Positions 18,942 to 28,825 of a stretch of DNA of 64,000 nucleotides are shown here, piece by piece. The notes beneath the pieces were generated by a model, which saw only the letters and a list, made by a program, of their open reading frames with translations, made no database searches and had not been told where the DNA came from. Position 1 is the first letter of the stretch. The number at the start of each line of letters is the position of its first letter. The stretch is from assembly GCA_963828215.1 (NCBI GenBank), contig CAWHFO010000046.1, positions 372,001-436,000 of the forward strand. Reading direction: 5' to 3'. Source of the stretch: CAVTJL01 sp963828215. GTDB lineage: Bacteria > Pseudomonadota > Alphaproteobacteria > Geminicoccales > Geminicoccaceae. A program made the translations under genes and the position numbers.

Positions 18942-19601
18942 TCAGGCGATCCGCTGGCCGGTGCGCTCCCAGTCCTTGAGGAACGCCGCCAGGCCCTTGT
19001 CGGTCAGCGGGTGCGAGGTGAGCTGGCGAAGCACCGCCGGCGGCACCGTCGCCACGTGGGCGCCGAGGCGGGCGGCCTCGATGATGTGGTTGGGGCCGCG
19101 CACCGACGCCACCAGGACCTCGGTCTTGAGCGTGTCCGGATAGTTCCGGTAGATCTCGACGATCTCGCTGATGAGATGCATGCCGTCGGAGCCGATATCG
19201 TCGAGCCGGCCGACGAAGGGCGAGATGAAGGTGGCGCCGGCCTTGGCCGCCAGCAGCGCCTGGGCCGCCGAGAAGCACAAGGTGACGTTGACCTTGGTGC
19301 CCTCGCTGGAGAAGATCCGGCAGGCCTTGAGCCCGTCCCAGGTGAGCGGCACCTTGATGGTGACGTTGGAGGCCACCTTGGCGAGCTTGTGGCCCTCGGC
19401 CAGCATGCCCTCGGTGTCGGTCGCCGTCACCTCGGCGCTGACGGGGCCCTGCACCACCTCGCAGATCTCCGCCAGCACGTCCAGAAACTGCCGGCCGGAC
19501 TTGGCGACGAGCGAGGGGTTGGTCGTGACGCCGTCGACCATGCCGGTGGCGGCGAGATCCCGGATCTCGGCGATGTCAGCCGTGTCGATGAAGAACTTCA
19601 T
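18942..19601 (-). CDS. fsa: Fructose-6-phosphate aldolase / transaldolase-like protein
   Basis: A 219-residue class I aldolase of the short transaldolase group (FSA/TalC). MKFFIDTADIAEIRD opens the barrel; TTNPSLVAKSG is at residues 26-36; the Schiff-base lysine is Lys83 in NVTIKVPLTWDG; ISPFVGRLDDIG follows. It either cleaves fructose 6-phosphate or acts as a transaldolase in the pentose phosphate pathway; sequence alone does not separate these well. GAGGAAAGGAA precedes the ATG. It lies 51 bases downstream of hspQ on the same strand. Confidence 0.9.
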   Translation of the reverse strand: MKFFIDTADIAEIRDLAATGMVDGVTTNPSLVAKSGRQFLDVLAEICEVVQGPVSAEVTATDTEGMLAEGHKLAKVASNVTIKVPLTWDGLKACRIFSSEGTKVNVTLCFSAAQALLAAKAGATFISPFVGRLDDIGSDGMHLISEIVEIYRNYPDTLKTEVLVASVRGPNHIIEAARLGAHVATVPPAVLRQLTSHPLTDKGLAAFLKDWERTGQRIA

Positions 19602-19652
19602 GCCGATGTTCCTTTCCTCGGGCGCCGGCGGCGGGCCCGTCGACGGCGCCGG

Positions 19653-19982
19653 TCAATGGCCCATGTGGCGCTTGGGCTGATAGCGGCCGTCCTTGAGGGC
19701 GCCGAACAGCTCGTGGAGCTGCGGATGCTCCACCGGCTCGTCGCTGGCGTCCATCAGGAGGTTCTGCTCCGACACGTAGGCCACGTAGTAGCTCTCCGCG
19801 TTCTCCGCGAGCAGATGATAGAAGGGCTGGTCCTTGGGCGGCCGGATCTCCTTGGGGATGGCCTCGTACCACTCGTCGCTGTTCGCGAACTCCGGATCGA
19901 CGTCGAAGACCACGCCCCGGAACGGAAAGAACCGGTGCTTCACGACCTGGCCGATGCTGAACTTCGCTGATCTGTTCTGCAT
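19653..19982 (-). CDS. hspQ: Heat shock protein HspQ
   Basis: Small proteostasis factor (109 residues) that in enterobacteria binds hemimethylated oriC DNA and modulates the Lon protease. Family features: KFSIGQVVKHRFFPFRGVVFDVDPEF near the N-terminus (given here in part as VVKHRFFPFRGVVFDVD), then QPFYHLLAENAES and YVAYVSEQNLL. GAGGTGG precedes the ATG at 19982. An RpoH-type promoter is visible about 90 bases upstream. It heads a likely operon with fsa and the secreted DsbD-alpha-like gene. Confidence 0.92.
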   Translation of the reverse strand: MQNRSAKFSIGQVVKHRFFPFRGVVFDVDPEFANSDEWYEAIPKEIRPPKDQPFYHLLAENAESYYVAYVSEQNLLMDASDEPVEHPQLHELFGALKDGRYQPKRHMGH

Positions 19983-20069
19983 GTTCCACCTCGTTCCCGG
20001 CGCCCGACCCTGCGGCACGCCCTGGTCACGATCCCGGCACGGGCCCATCCTGGCACCCGTCCTGCCAAC

Positions 20070-20099
20070 ATATGGGGGCCGGCCGGCGTTCCGGGCAAG
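20070..20099 (-). promoter_or_regulatory. RpoH (sigma-32)-type promoter of hspQ
   Basis: On the minus strand CTTGCC (20099-20094), a 16-base spacer and CCCCATAT (20077-20070) closely match the sigma-32 consensus (CTTGAA, then CCCCAT-T). The predicted start leaves a leader of about 80 bases before hspQ. Fits the known heat induction of hspQ in other bacteria. Confidence 0.6.
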
Positions 20100-20153
20100 G
20101 GTGCTCGGGGCGGGACGGGAACGAAAGGGGGACGGTGTTGCCCCGCGTACCGC

Positions 20154-21024
20154 TCAGCCGTCCTTCAGGTTGAGAATCAGGCTCGACGTGTCGAAGCGGC
20201 TGCCGCCTTTCTGCTGGACCAGCCGGTACATCTGGTCGACCAGGGCCGTCACCGGCAGCGGCGCCCCGTTGTTGCGGGCCTCCTGCAGGCAGATCCGCAA
20301 ATCCTTCCGCATCCAGTCGACCGGCGAATCCGAAGTCGAACTTTCCGGCCGCCATGGTCTTCCAGCGGTTCTCCATCTGCCAGGACTGGGCCGCCCCCTT
20401 GGAGATGGTGGCCAGCACCTGATCGGTGTCGAGGCCGGCCTTCATCGCGAAGTTGACCGCCTCGGAGAGGCCCTGGACGAGCCCGGCGATGCAGATCTGG
20501 TTGACCATCTTCGTCAGTTGGCCGGAGCCCGCCGGGCCCAGCAGCGTCACCGCCTTGCCGTAGGCCTTCATGGCCGGCTCGGCCTTGGCGAACGCCGCCG
20601 GCTCGCCGCCGCACATCACCGTGAGCGCCCCGTTGACGGCCCCCGCCTCGCCGCCCGAGACCGGCGCGTCGATGAAGCTCGCCCCCCGCTCGGCCGCCGC
20701 CGCGGCCAGCTCCCGGGCCACATCGGCCGAGGTCGTGGTGTGGTCGACAAAAACAGACCCCTTGGCGAGACCCGCCAGGACGCCGTCCTCGCCATAGGCC
20801 ACGGCCCGGAGGTCGGGGTCGTCGCCCACCATCGAGAAGACGATCTCGGCCGCCGCCGCCGCCTCGCGCGGCGTCCTGGCGACGGCGCCGCCATGCTTGG
20901 CCCGCCACGCCTCGGCCTTGTCGGCGCTGCGATTGTAGACGGTCACCTGGTGCCCCTTGGCGGCCAGATGGCCGGCCATCGGCAGGCCCATCACCCCGAG
21001 GCCGACGAACGCGGTCTTTGCCAT
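20154..21024 (-). CDS. 3-hydroxyisobutyrate dehydrogenase-family NAD(P) oxidoreductase (frameshifted at about 20321)
   Basis: Beta-hydroxyacid dehydrogenase of the HIBADH/tartronate semialdehyde reductase family. Rossmann motif FVGLGVMGLPMAGHL (6-20), substrate loop DAPVSGGEAGAVNG, and catalytic lysine in GSGQLTKMVNQI (about 167-178). A +1 insertion (CC at 20321-20322) breaks the frame; without it the protein ends DTSSLILNLKDG at 20154, total 289 residues. GAGGAGGA before the ATG is strong. The substrate could be 3-hydroxyisobutyrate, tartronate semialdehyde or a tetronate; otnK/otnC at 39.5 kb and mmsA at 26.7 kb are possible metabolic partners, but not linked. Confidence 0.88.
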
Positions 21025-21182
21025 CTTTTTCCTCCTCAAACCTTTGGATTGCCGCAGCGCGCTGCCGGGAAGCTAGGCGCGTGACGGCAGCCGAACAAGG
21101 CATGGCGGGCCACCGGCGGCAGGACCATCTGCCGCCCCCGCCGGGGTCGTGCTAGGGTGCGCGGCCGAGGAGACATCGACCC

Positions 21183-21641
21183 ATGACCCGCCGTGCCACC
21201 GTCCCCTACGAGGACGACTTCTTCACCTGGACCCGAGAGCAGGCGCAAGCGCTGCGCAAGGCCGCCGCCTCGCGCGTCGACCTGCCGTCCCCCGTCGACT
21301 TCGCGAACGTTGCCGAGGAGATCGAGAGCTTGGGCATCTCGCAGCTCCGCGAGCTCTATTCGCGCTATCGCGTGCTCCTCGCCCACCTGCTGAAATGGCA
21401 GCACCAGCCCGATCACCGCACCCCGAGCTGGCGCACGACGATCCGCACCCAACGCGACGAGATCGCCCGACTGCTACGCCTGAGCCCCGGCCTGAAGCCC
21501 AAGCGCCAGGCCGAGCTGGACGACGCCTACCCCGCCGCCCGTGAGGACGCCGCCGACGAGACCGGGTTGGCGCTGGAGAGGTTCCCGGAGCGCTGCCCCT
21601 ATGCGCTGCAGGAGGTCGAGGACGCGGGCTTCTGGCCGTGA
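21183..21641 (+). CDS. DUF29 family protein
   Basis: A 152-residue soluble helical protein of the DUF29 family, frequent in cyanobacteria and alphaproteobacteria, with unknown function. Family features are YEDDFFTWTREQAQALR near the N-terminus, VAEEIESLG (about 44-52), HLLKWQHQP and the C-terminal PYALQEVEDAGFWP. GAGGAGA lies ten bases before the ATG. Stands alone, next to the lower-GC island that begins just downstream. Confidence 0.88.
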   Translation: MTRRATVPYEDDFFTWTREQAQALRKAAASRVDLPSPVDFANVAEEIESLGISQLRELYSRYRVLLAHLLKWQHQPDHRTPSWRTTIRTQRDEIARLLRLSPGLKPKRQAELDDAYPAAREDAADETGLALERFPERCPYALQEVEDAGFWP

Positions 21642-21722
21642 CGTTCGATGCCATCGCTCAATGTCCTGGACGCTCAAAGAGTCTCAAGCGCGGCTCGTCA
21701 CGTGCAGCTTTCGCTGGTGAGC

Positions 21723-22007
21723 CTACTCGCAGGAAGCCGCATGCGCTTGCCGGATGAGCGGCAATGCACTTTCAACTGAGCCCGCGTCACGCACGCTCAG
21801 CCAGACGCCCCCTTCGTGTCGCGCATAGATGAAGAACTCAGATTGTGTCGCGTCCTGCGCCAGCCCCGACGGATCGTCGATTTCGTTGAAATCGAGGGCT
21901 AGCAGCAAGGTCAGGCTGTACCGCCGGGGCAAGATTTCGAGGAAGAATGCAGGGCCGTGATAGCTGACGGATCTCGGTTCCGCGAGTTCCAGCCATCGTG
22001 AGCGCAA
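21723..22007 (-). CDS. Hypothetical protein, uncertain start
   Basis: A 94-residue frame with coding-like sequence (FFLEILPRRYSLTLLLALDF, EFFIYARHEGGVWLSVRD) ending ALPLIRQAHAASCE. The only start in reach is a TTG at 22007 without a good ribosome binding site; upstream the frame continues as RISWAASL to a TAA, so the true start may lie in another frame (an open frame at 22027-22212 precedes it). No family recognised. GC content is lower than the flanking housekeeping genes. Possibly part of the imported segment carrying the DUF262 gene. Confidence 0.45.
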   Translation of the reverse strand: MRSRWLELAEPRSVSYHGPAFFLEILPRRYSLTLLLALDFNEIDDPSGLAQDATQSEFFIYARHEGGVWLSVRDAGSVESALPLIRQAHAASCE

Positions 22008-22357
22008 GGATGCCGCCCAGGAAATCCTAGCTTATTTCACGCGACCGGGCCGATCCATCAATCCTGCCCGTCTCGTCGAGATCCGCACGGCGATGCACGG
22101 TGAGCCAAGTCCAAGGCTGCGCGACGCTTTGTCCAGCAATCGATTGCGAGACAGGAAGAGCTTCGGTCTTTCTGGCGCGCATCCCCGACATCGACGCGCC
22201 ACCGGATTTCACTTGGTCGCATCACGTGCTATTAATAAGGCGCTCGAGGCTGTGCTGTTCGTTGTCCTAGCTTTCAACAAGCCCCTCCAGCTATTTCAGG
22301 CAGAAATTTTCATTGCGCCGACCGATAATCGCCTGGACCTATCTAATTCACGCCTTC
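22008..22357. other. Low-GC stretch without a firm gene
   Basis: Contains a weak minus-strand open frame (22027-22212) ending DGSARSREIS that could be the detached 5' part of the neighbouring hypothetical gene, then stop-rich sequence (22215-22357) immediately after the truncated DUF262 end. Nothing else is supported. Confidence 0.3.
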
Positions 22358-23596
22358 CTAGCCCGAGGAAATCGATAGTTTCTCGTGGCGGCAAGACAGA
22401 GTCAACGGACTTTCGGCGCCAATCTTGTAGGCGAGGCCAGCGAAGATCTGCCAGTAGCCCCTGGTTTGATAGCCGCAGATGGCGCGTCGCAGCACATAGC
22501 TTTCGATCAGTGCGAGCGCCTCGAGAAGCTCCGCCTCCTCGAGCGTGCCCAGATGGTCGCGGCATTCGAGCAGTCGCATTAGAAGAATGGCGGGAACATC
22601 CACAAGATGCCGCAGCTTTGCCAGGCTCCGCGCCCGTTCTCCCGCGACGCCGCGGCCGAGGGCGAATGCGGCATAGTATCGCGCATACCTCAACACATTC
22701 GCGAGCGCTTCCTCCAGCGTCCCGAATTCCTTATGAAGTTCCGGGAAGAACTCGCGGAATGAATAATAGATCTCGGTGGCCTTGTCCTGCTTGCTGGCCT
22801 GAGTCTTCAGTGCTACATAGTCGCGTGCAAATGCGTCAAAGGTCCGTTCGGACCCTTTGAATAGGGCTTCAATCTTGCTCCAGTAGATTTCGTATAGCGA
22901 AGTTTGCTCTTTCTTGAGTAGCCGCAATAAGATGAAATTCCGAATGAGGTCGGATTGACTGAGATCGACACCAGTGGAATTCAGGCTTTCGAATATTAGC
23001 TGTGGATCATCGAATAGACGATCAAGCGTGACATCAACTATTACAAGATGACCTATTCCACGATATATATCTGAGGGATTTGTCTCAGATAGTTGATCGC
23101 GGAAATAATTGTAGTTGTCACGAATCCGTTCGGAAATTTCCGGGGGCAACTCTCTTCCGTCGATCAGGGCACGGAGGGTCGCCTGGTCATGGCGGCGGAG
23201 AACGAGCTTTTGCTCACGATCACCCTCCTCCAGCACGTTCTTCAAAAAATACGCGTCGATGCGCCTAGGGGTAGGGTCATCGTCCCCGCCGGTCCAGCCG
23301 CTGCTGCGAATTTGATCGCGCAGTGCGATCAAGAGAATGGTGAGCGTCGTGAGACGTCGCTGCCCATCTATTAGCAGCCAACGGGTAAACGCCGCCGAGC
23401 TATCGCCCGTCGCTATATAGACGACGGACCCAAGAAAATGACGCTGCGTCCCTGTGCGAGCCGCTCGAAGTACGTCGCGCCAGAGCTGGGCACATTGAGG
23501 CTCCGCCTGCCAAGTGTAGTCCCGCTGAAAGACGGGAATGACGAATTGCGAGGTACCGGTGATGATGCTGGTGAAGGGGCGATCGATGGCCTTCAT
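22358..23596 (-). CDS. DUF262 domain protein (GmrSD-like), truncated at the C-terminus
   Basis: N-terminal nuclease/NTPase-type DUF262 domain as in GmrS and related modified-DNA restriction enzymes. Motifs: VIPVFQRDYTWQ (about residues 18-29), LLIDGQRRLTTLTILL (DGQxR, about 84-99), and FESLNSTGVDLSQSDLIRNF. Helical region to IESYVLRRAICGYQTRGYW. Full-length relatives of about 550-700 residues continue into a DUF1524 HNH nuclease domain; here the frame stops at 412 residues shortly after QIFAGLAYKIGAES, and no continuation is seen in other frames. ATG 23596 with a weak AAGG. Lower GC than its surroundings and no modification gene beside it: probably a laterally acquired, broken defence gene. 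Confidence 0.75.
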   Translation of the reverse strand: MKAIDRPFTSIITGTSQFVIPVFQRDYTWQAEPQCAQLWRDVLRAARTGTQRHFLGSVVYIATGDSSAAFTRWLLIDGQRRLTTLTILLIALRDQIRSSGWTGGDDDPTPRRIDAYFLKNVLEEGDREQKLVLRRHDQATLRALIDGRELPPEISERIRDNYNYFRDQLSETNPSDIYRGIGHLVIVDVTLDRLFDDPQLIFESLNSTGVDLSQSDLIRNFILLRLLKKEQTSLYEIYWSKIEALFKGSERTFDAFARDYVALKTQASKQDKATEIYYSFREFFPELHKEFGTLEEALANVLRYARYYAAFALGRGVAGERARSLAKLRHLVDVPAILLMRLLECRDHLGTLEEAELLEALALIESYVLRRAICGYQTRGYWQIFAGLAYKIGAESPLTLSCRHEKLSISSG

Positions 23597-23999
23597 GGAC
23601 TTGGCCTTTGAGCATGCGGGGCGAGCAGAGCGATTGCGAATTGGCGAGGTGTAAGCAGATCGGCAACTGCATGGGCTCCAGCTCGCCATCAACCGATGCG
23701 GGATGATGAACGACGCGGATGCTACGGGCAAGGGGCTCGAAGAGCGCGCTGAGGGCGAACTCCGCAGATGAAGCTTCGGACGGCGGAGAGCCCAAGCTTT
23801 GGCCGTCTCATCCGTGCGGATCGCACGGGAAGACGGCCTTCCGTTGCACCACTGACCGGGGTAGCACGCTCGGGTCGCTCCTACGCTTGGCTCGGCGGCC
23901 GACCGAGCCGATGTTCTATCTCGCCCTTCCTGGACCATCCGGCCCCGCCCTGCCAAGATGGGGTGCCCCCGTCACCAGCCGCGTAGAGGAAAAAGCCGT
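23597..23999. other. Gene-free region upstream of DUF262 and pepN
   Basis: About 400 bases between two divergent genes. Open frames here give Ser/Arg-rich translations without similarity to known proteins. No repeat or clear promoter was recognised; it marks the right edge of the lower-GC island. Confidence 0.35.
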
Positions 24000-26640
24000 A
24001 TGGCCGAGACGACGACGCCGCAGCCTGTGAAGCTCGAGGACTATCGGCCGCCGGCCTATCTGGTCGACCAGGTCGAGCTGCGTTTCGCGCTCGATCCCCA
24101 GGCGACTATCGTCGACTCGACGCTGACGATGCGGCGCAATGGGGACGGGCCGGCGCCGCTGGTGCTGGACGGGCGGGCGATGGAGCTTTTGGCCGTCGCC
24201 ATCGACGGTCGGGCGCTGCCGGCCGAGGCCTACAGCGTCGATGCCGAGCGCCTGACCATCCCGGAGGTGCCGCGCGCGTTCACGCTGACGATACAGAACA
24301 AAATCGCGCCGGCGGCCAACACCACCCTGATGGGCCTCTATGTCTCCAACGGGATGTTCTGCACGCAGTGCGAGGCGCAGGGCTTCCGGCGCATCACCTG
24401 GTTTCCCGACCGGCCGGACGTGATGGCCCGCTACCGGGTGCGCATCGAGGCCGACAAGGCGACCTGCCCGGTTCTGCTGTCGAACGGCAACCTGCTCGAG
24501 ACGGGCGATCTCGAAGGCGGCCGGCACTTCGCGCAGTGGGAGGACCCGTTCCCCAAGCCCGCCTACCTCTTCGCGCTGGTGGCCGGCAACCTCGCCTGCC
24601 TCGAGGACAGCTTTCATGACGCGCTCGGGCCGCAAGGTGGCGCTCAGGATCCATGCCGGGCAGGAGGCCATCGGCCAGTGCGGCCACGCCATGGACTCGC
24701 TGAAGCGGGCGATGAGGTGGGACGAGGACGTCTACGGTCTCGAATACGATCTCGACCTCTTCCAGATCGTCGGCGTCGCCGACTTCAACTTCGGCGCCAT
24801 GGAGAACAAGGGCCTCAACATCTTCAACACCTCGGCCATGCTGGCCCGCTCCGACACCTCGACCGACGTCGATTTCCAGCAGGTCGAGCGGATCATCGCG
24901 CACGAGTATTTTCACAACTGGACGGGCGACCGGGTCACCTGCCGGGACTGGTTCCAGCTCACCCTCAAGGAGGGGCTGACCGTCTTCCGCGACCAGCAGT
25001 TCTCGGCCGACATGCACTCGGCCGCGGTCAAGCGCATCGGCGAGGTGGCGGCGCTGCGGGACGGCCAGTTCGCCGAGGACGCCGGCCCGCTGGCCCACCC
25101 GATCCGACCCTCTTCCTATGTCGAGATCAACAATTTCTACACCCGCACCGTCTACGACAAGGGTGCCGAGGTCATCCGCATGATCCACACCCTGATCGGC
25201 GCCGAGGCGTTCCGCAAGGGCATGGACCTCTATATCGAGCGCCACGACGGCAAGGCCGTCACCTGCGAGGATTTTCTGCAGGCCATGGCCGACGCCTCGG
25301 GCCGCGATTTTTCCTCGTTCAAGCGCTGGTACGGCCAGGCCGGGACGCCCGAGATCAAGGTCGAGCGCCACTACGACCCCGAGCGGCAGACTTTTACTCT
25401 CGAGCTCGCCCAGTCGACGCCGCCGACGCCGGGCCAGCCGGAAAAGCTGCCGCTCCACATCCCGGTCAGCATGGGCCTCGTGGGCCGGGGCGGCGGCGAG
25501 CTGCCGCTGCAGCTCCAGGGCGAGAACGAGCCCAAAGGCACGACCCGGCTGCTCGAGCTGACCGACGAAAAGCAGAGTTTTGTCTTCGTCAACGTCGAGG
25601 CGGAGCCCGTGCCCTCGCTGCTGCGCGGCTTCTCGGCCCCGGTGCGCCTCGATGCCGGCTACAGCCGGGACGAGCTGGGCGTGCTGATGAAGCACGACAG
25701 CGACCCCTTCGCCCGCTGGGAGGCGGCGCAGATCCTGGCCACGGGCCTGGCGCTCGATCAGGTCCGCCAGTTCCGGGAGCAGGGGACGGTCGCCCTCGAC
25801 CGGACCCTGGTCGAGGCCTTCGCGGCCCTGCTCGACGGGCCCATGGACGATCCGGCCTTCCTGGCCCGGGCGCTGTCGCTGCCGGGCCGGTCCTTCGTGG
25901 CCCAGCAGCTCGACACGATCGACGTCGAGGCGCTGCACGCCACCTTCAAGACCTTCCAGCAGGAGCTGGGCGCTCGGCTCCGCGGCCGCTGGCGCCGCGT
26001 CTACCTGGCCCAGCGCCTGGCCGACAACACGGTGATCGACACGGCGTCCATGGGCCGCCGGGCCCTCGGCAACGTCTGCCTCGCCTATCTGGTCTGGGGC
26101 GGCGGCGACGAGGAGGCGGCGCTGGCCCAGGCCCAGTATCGGAACGCCGCCACCATGACCAACCGGCTGGCGGCCTTGAGGCTGCTGGCGGAGAGCGGCC
26201 GGCCGGAGCGCGACGCGCTGCTCGGGGATTTCTGGGCCGCCTGGCAGGGCGAGCCGCTGGTGGTCAACAAATGGTTCGCGCTGCAGGCCGCGATCGAGGA
26301 GGAGGGGACGGTCGAGCGGGTCCGGGAGCTGGCGCGCCACCCGGCCTTCACCATGGGCAATCCCAACCGGGTGCGGGCGCTGTTCGGCACCTTCGCCGCC
26401 GCCAACATGCTGGGCTTCCACCGGCCGGACGGCCAGGGCTATGCGCTCGTCGCCGACCGGGTGCTGGAGCTGGACGGCGCCAACCCGCAGGTCGCCGCCC
26501 GGCTGCTCACCGCGTTCGGCCGCTGGCGGCGTTTCGACGCGGCCCGCCAGCGGCTGATGCAGGCCGAGCTGCAGCGGGTCCTGGCGGCCCCGGGCCTGTC
26601 CCGGGACTGCTACGAGATCGCGAGCAAGAGCCTGGGCTAG
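24000..26640 (+). CDS. pepN: Aminopeptidase N (frameshifted at about 24612)
   Basis: Cytoplasmic M1-family zinc aminopeptidase that degrades peptides from the N-terminus. 879 residues after removing one T from the TTT run at 24612-24614, which joins NLACLEDSF to MTRSGRKVALRIH. Exopeptidase motif GAMENKGLNIFNT (about 265) and zinc site HEYFHNWTGDRVT with the downstream Glu in LTLKEGLTVF (about 300-325). The C-terminal helical domain ends EIASKSLG. AGAGGA before ATG 24000. Downstream mmsA is on the same strand after 67 bases. Confidence 0.95.
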
Positions 26641-26707
26641 CCCGGGCTGGACGGCGGTGGCGGGCCGGACCTATGAAGCTGTCCGGAGCGCCAGGGAGGA
26701 AGGGACG

Positions 26708-28201
26708 ATGAAGGAGCTGGGCCATCTCATCAACGGCGAGCTCGTCACCGGCAGGAGCGGTCTGACGGGTCCCGTCTTCAACCCCGCCACCGGCGAGCAG
26801 AGCGGCACCGTCGCCTATGCGGACGCGGCGGACGTCGACACGGCGGTCAAGGCGGCCAAGGCCGCGTTTCCCGGCTGGGCCGCCACCTCGATCGTGCGCC
26901 GCCAGCGGGCGATCTTCCGGCTGAAGGAGCTGGTCGAGCAGAATGTCGACCGGCTGGCCGCGCTGGTCAGCGACGAGCACGGCAAGACCCTGGACGACGC
27001 CAAGGGCGAGGTCATCCGCGGCCTCGAGGTGGTCGAGTTCGCCTGCGGCATCCCGCAGCTCATGAAGGGCGAGTTCAACCACAATGTCGGGACGGGGGTG
27101 GACCTTCTCTCGCTGCGCTTCCCGCTCGGCGTCTGCGTCGGCATCACGCCCTTCAACTTCCCGGCCATGATCCCGATGTGGATGGCCCCGATCGCCATCG
27201 CCTGCGGCAACACCTTCGTGCTCAAGCCCTCGGAGAAGGACCCGTCCTGCCCGCTGCTGCTGGGCGAGCTGGGTCTCGAGGCCGGCCTGCCGGTGGGCGT
27301 GCTCAACGTCGTCAACGGCGGCAAGGACGCGGTCAACGCGCTGCTTCGCCATCCCGACGTCGCGGCCATCAGCTTCGTCGGCGCCACGCCGACGGCCGAG
27401 TACATCTTCAGGACGGGCACGGCCTCCAACAAGCGCGTCCAGGCCCTGGGCGGCGCCAAGAACCACATGGTCATCATGCCCGATGCCGACATGGACCAGG
27501 CGGTCGACGCGCTGATGGGCGCCGGCTACGGCTCGGCCGGCGAGCGCTGCATGGCGATCTCGGTGGCCGTGCCGGTGGGCAAGAAGACGGCCGACACGCT
27601 GATCGAGAAGCTGGCCCCCCGGGTCCGCCAGCTCAAGATCGGGCCGGGCAGCGAGCCCGGTGCCGAGATGGGCCCGCTGGTCACGGCCGAGCATCTGGCC
27701 AAGGTCCGGGGCTATGTCGATCTCGGCATCGAGGAGGGCGCGAAGCTCGTGGTCGACGGCCGCGACTTCAGGATGCAGGGCTACGAGAACGGCTTCTTCA
27801 TCGGCGGGTGCCTCTTCGACGACGTCACCACCGACATGCGGATCTACAAGGAAGAAATATTCGGGCCGGTGCTGTCGGTGGTGCGCAAGGACGATTTCGA
27901 CGGGGCGGTGAAGATCATCAACGAGCACGAGTTCGGCAACGGTGTCGCGATCTTCACCCGCGACGGCGATGCCGCCCGGACCTTCTCGAACGCGGTCAAT
28001 ATCGGCATGGTCGGCGTCAACGTGCCGATCCCGGTGCCGATGGCCTTCCACAGCTTCGGCGGCTGGAAGCGCTCCCTCTTCGGCGACCATCACATGCACG
28101 GGCCCGAGGGGGTGCGCTTCTTCACCCGGCTCAAGGCCATCACCTCGCGGTGGCCGACCGGCATCCGCGCCGGCGCCGAATTCAAGATGCCGACGATGTG
28201 A
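26708..28201 (+). CDS. mmsA: CoA-acylating methylmalonate-semialdehyde dehydrogenase
   Basis: Oxidises methylmalonate semialdehyde (and malonate semialdehyde) to propionyl-CoA (acetyl-CoA) with NAD and CoA, in valine and inositol catabolism. 497 residues of the aldehyde dehydrogenase superfamily. ITPFNFPAMIPMWM (about 138-151), FVLKPSEKDPS, and the catalytic cysteine in GSAGERCMAISVAVPVG (near residue 281), the form typical of MmsA rather than other ALDHs. AGGGAGGAAGG before the ATG. The propionyl-CoA product could feed the carboxylase at 42.5 kb. Convergent with ubiX, three bases apart. Confidence 0.93.
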   Translation: MKELGHLINGELVTGRSGLTGPVFNPATGEQSGTVAYADAADVDTAVKAAKAAFPGWAATSIVRRQRAIFRLKELVEQNVDRLAALVSDEHGKTLDDAKGEVIRGLEVVEFACGIPQLMKGEFNHNVGTGVDLLSLRFPLGVCVGITPFNFPAMIPMWMAPIAIACGNTFVLKPSEKDPSCPLLLGELGLEAGLPVGVLNVVNGGKDAVNALLRHPDVAAISFVGATPTAEYIFRTGTASNKRVQALGGAKNHMVIMPDADMDQAVDALMGAGYGSAGERCMAISVAVPVGKKTADTLIEKLAPRVRQLKIGPGSEPGAEMGPLVTAEHLAKVRGYVDLGIEEGAKLVVDGRDFRMQGYENGFFIGGCLFDDVTTDMRIYKEEIFGPVLSVVRKDDFDGAVKIINEHEFGNGVAIFTRDGDAARTFSNAVNIGMVGVNVPIPVPMAFHSFGGWKRSLFGDHHMHGPEGVRFFTRLKAITSRWPTGIRAGAEFKMPTM

Positions 28202-28204
28202 TCG

Positions 28205-28825
28205 TCAGTCGCCGCCGGGCATCTCCCCGGCGCGCCAGCGGGTGACGCCGGGCGTCTCGATCCCGAAGAGGTCGAGGGTCCGGCCGATCGTGTGGTCGAC
28301 CATCTCCTCGATGCTCGTCGGCTTCGCGTAGAAGCCCGGCACCGGCGGCACGATGATCGCGCCCATCTCGGTCGCGGCCACCATGTTCCGGAGATGGCCC
28401 AGATGCAGCGGCGCCTCGCGGACCATGAGGACCAGGCGGCGGCGCTCCTTGAGCGCGACGTCGGCGGCGCGGGTCAGGAGATTGTCGCAGATGCCGTTGG
28501 CGATCGCCGCGAGCGTGCTGACCGAGCAGGGGGCCACGAGCATCCCCGCGGTCCGGAAGCTGCCGCTGGCGATGGCGGCGCCGAGGTCGGCCACGGGGTG
28601 GACGACGCTCGCCAGGGCCTTGATCTCCTCGAGGCGGCGCTCGAGCTCGTAGCCGATGGTCAGCGCCGCCGGCCGGGTCAGCACGAGGTGCGTCTCGACC
28701 CCTGCGGCAGCCAGAAGCTCGAGCGCCCGCACGCCGTAGATCACGCCCGAGGCGCCGGAGATGCCGACGACGAGCCGCCGCCCGGCCTTTGCGTCCGTCC
28801 CGCTCAGGACAGGAGGCCGCGACAA
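28205..28825 (-). CDS. ubiX: Flavin prenyltransferase UbiX
   Basis: Makes prenylated FMN, the cofactor of UbiD-type decarboxylases. Motifs: VVGISGASGVIYGVRALE (FMN site), LVAPCSVSTLAAIANG, KERRRLVLMVREAPLH, PGFYAKPTSIEEMVDHTIGR. The core starts at about 28800; the start codon is uncertain. A TTG at 28825 inside the end of the upstream Fur-family gene gives 206 residues; no ATG or GTG lies close. Overlap with that gene suggests translational coupling. No ubiD is present in the window, so its partner decarboxylase is elsewhere. Confidence 0.9.
   Translation of the reverse strand: MSRPPVLSGTDAKAGRRLVVGISGASGVIYGVRALELLAAAGVETHLVLTRPAALTIGYELERRLEEIKALASVVHPVADLGAAIASGSFRTAGMLVAPCSVSTLAAIANGICDNLLTRAADVALKERRRLVLMVREAPLHLGHLRNMVAATEMGAIIVPPVPGFYAKPTSIEEMVDHTIGRTLDLFGIETPGVTRWRAGEMPGGD

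Noticed and set aside
24394..26421. Long antisense frame in pepN
   Set aside because: Translation is a Gly/Arg/Asp-rich shadow without motifs; pepN on the plus strand explains the region.
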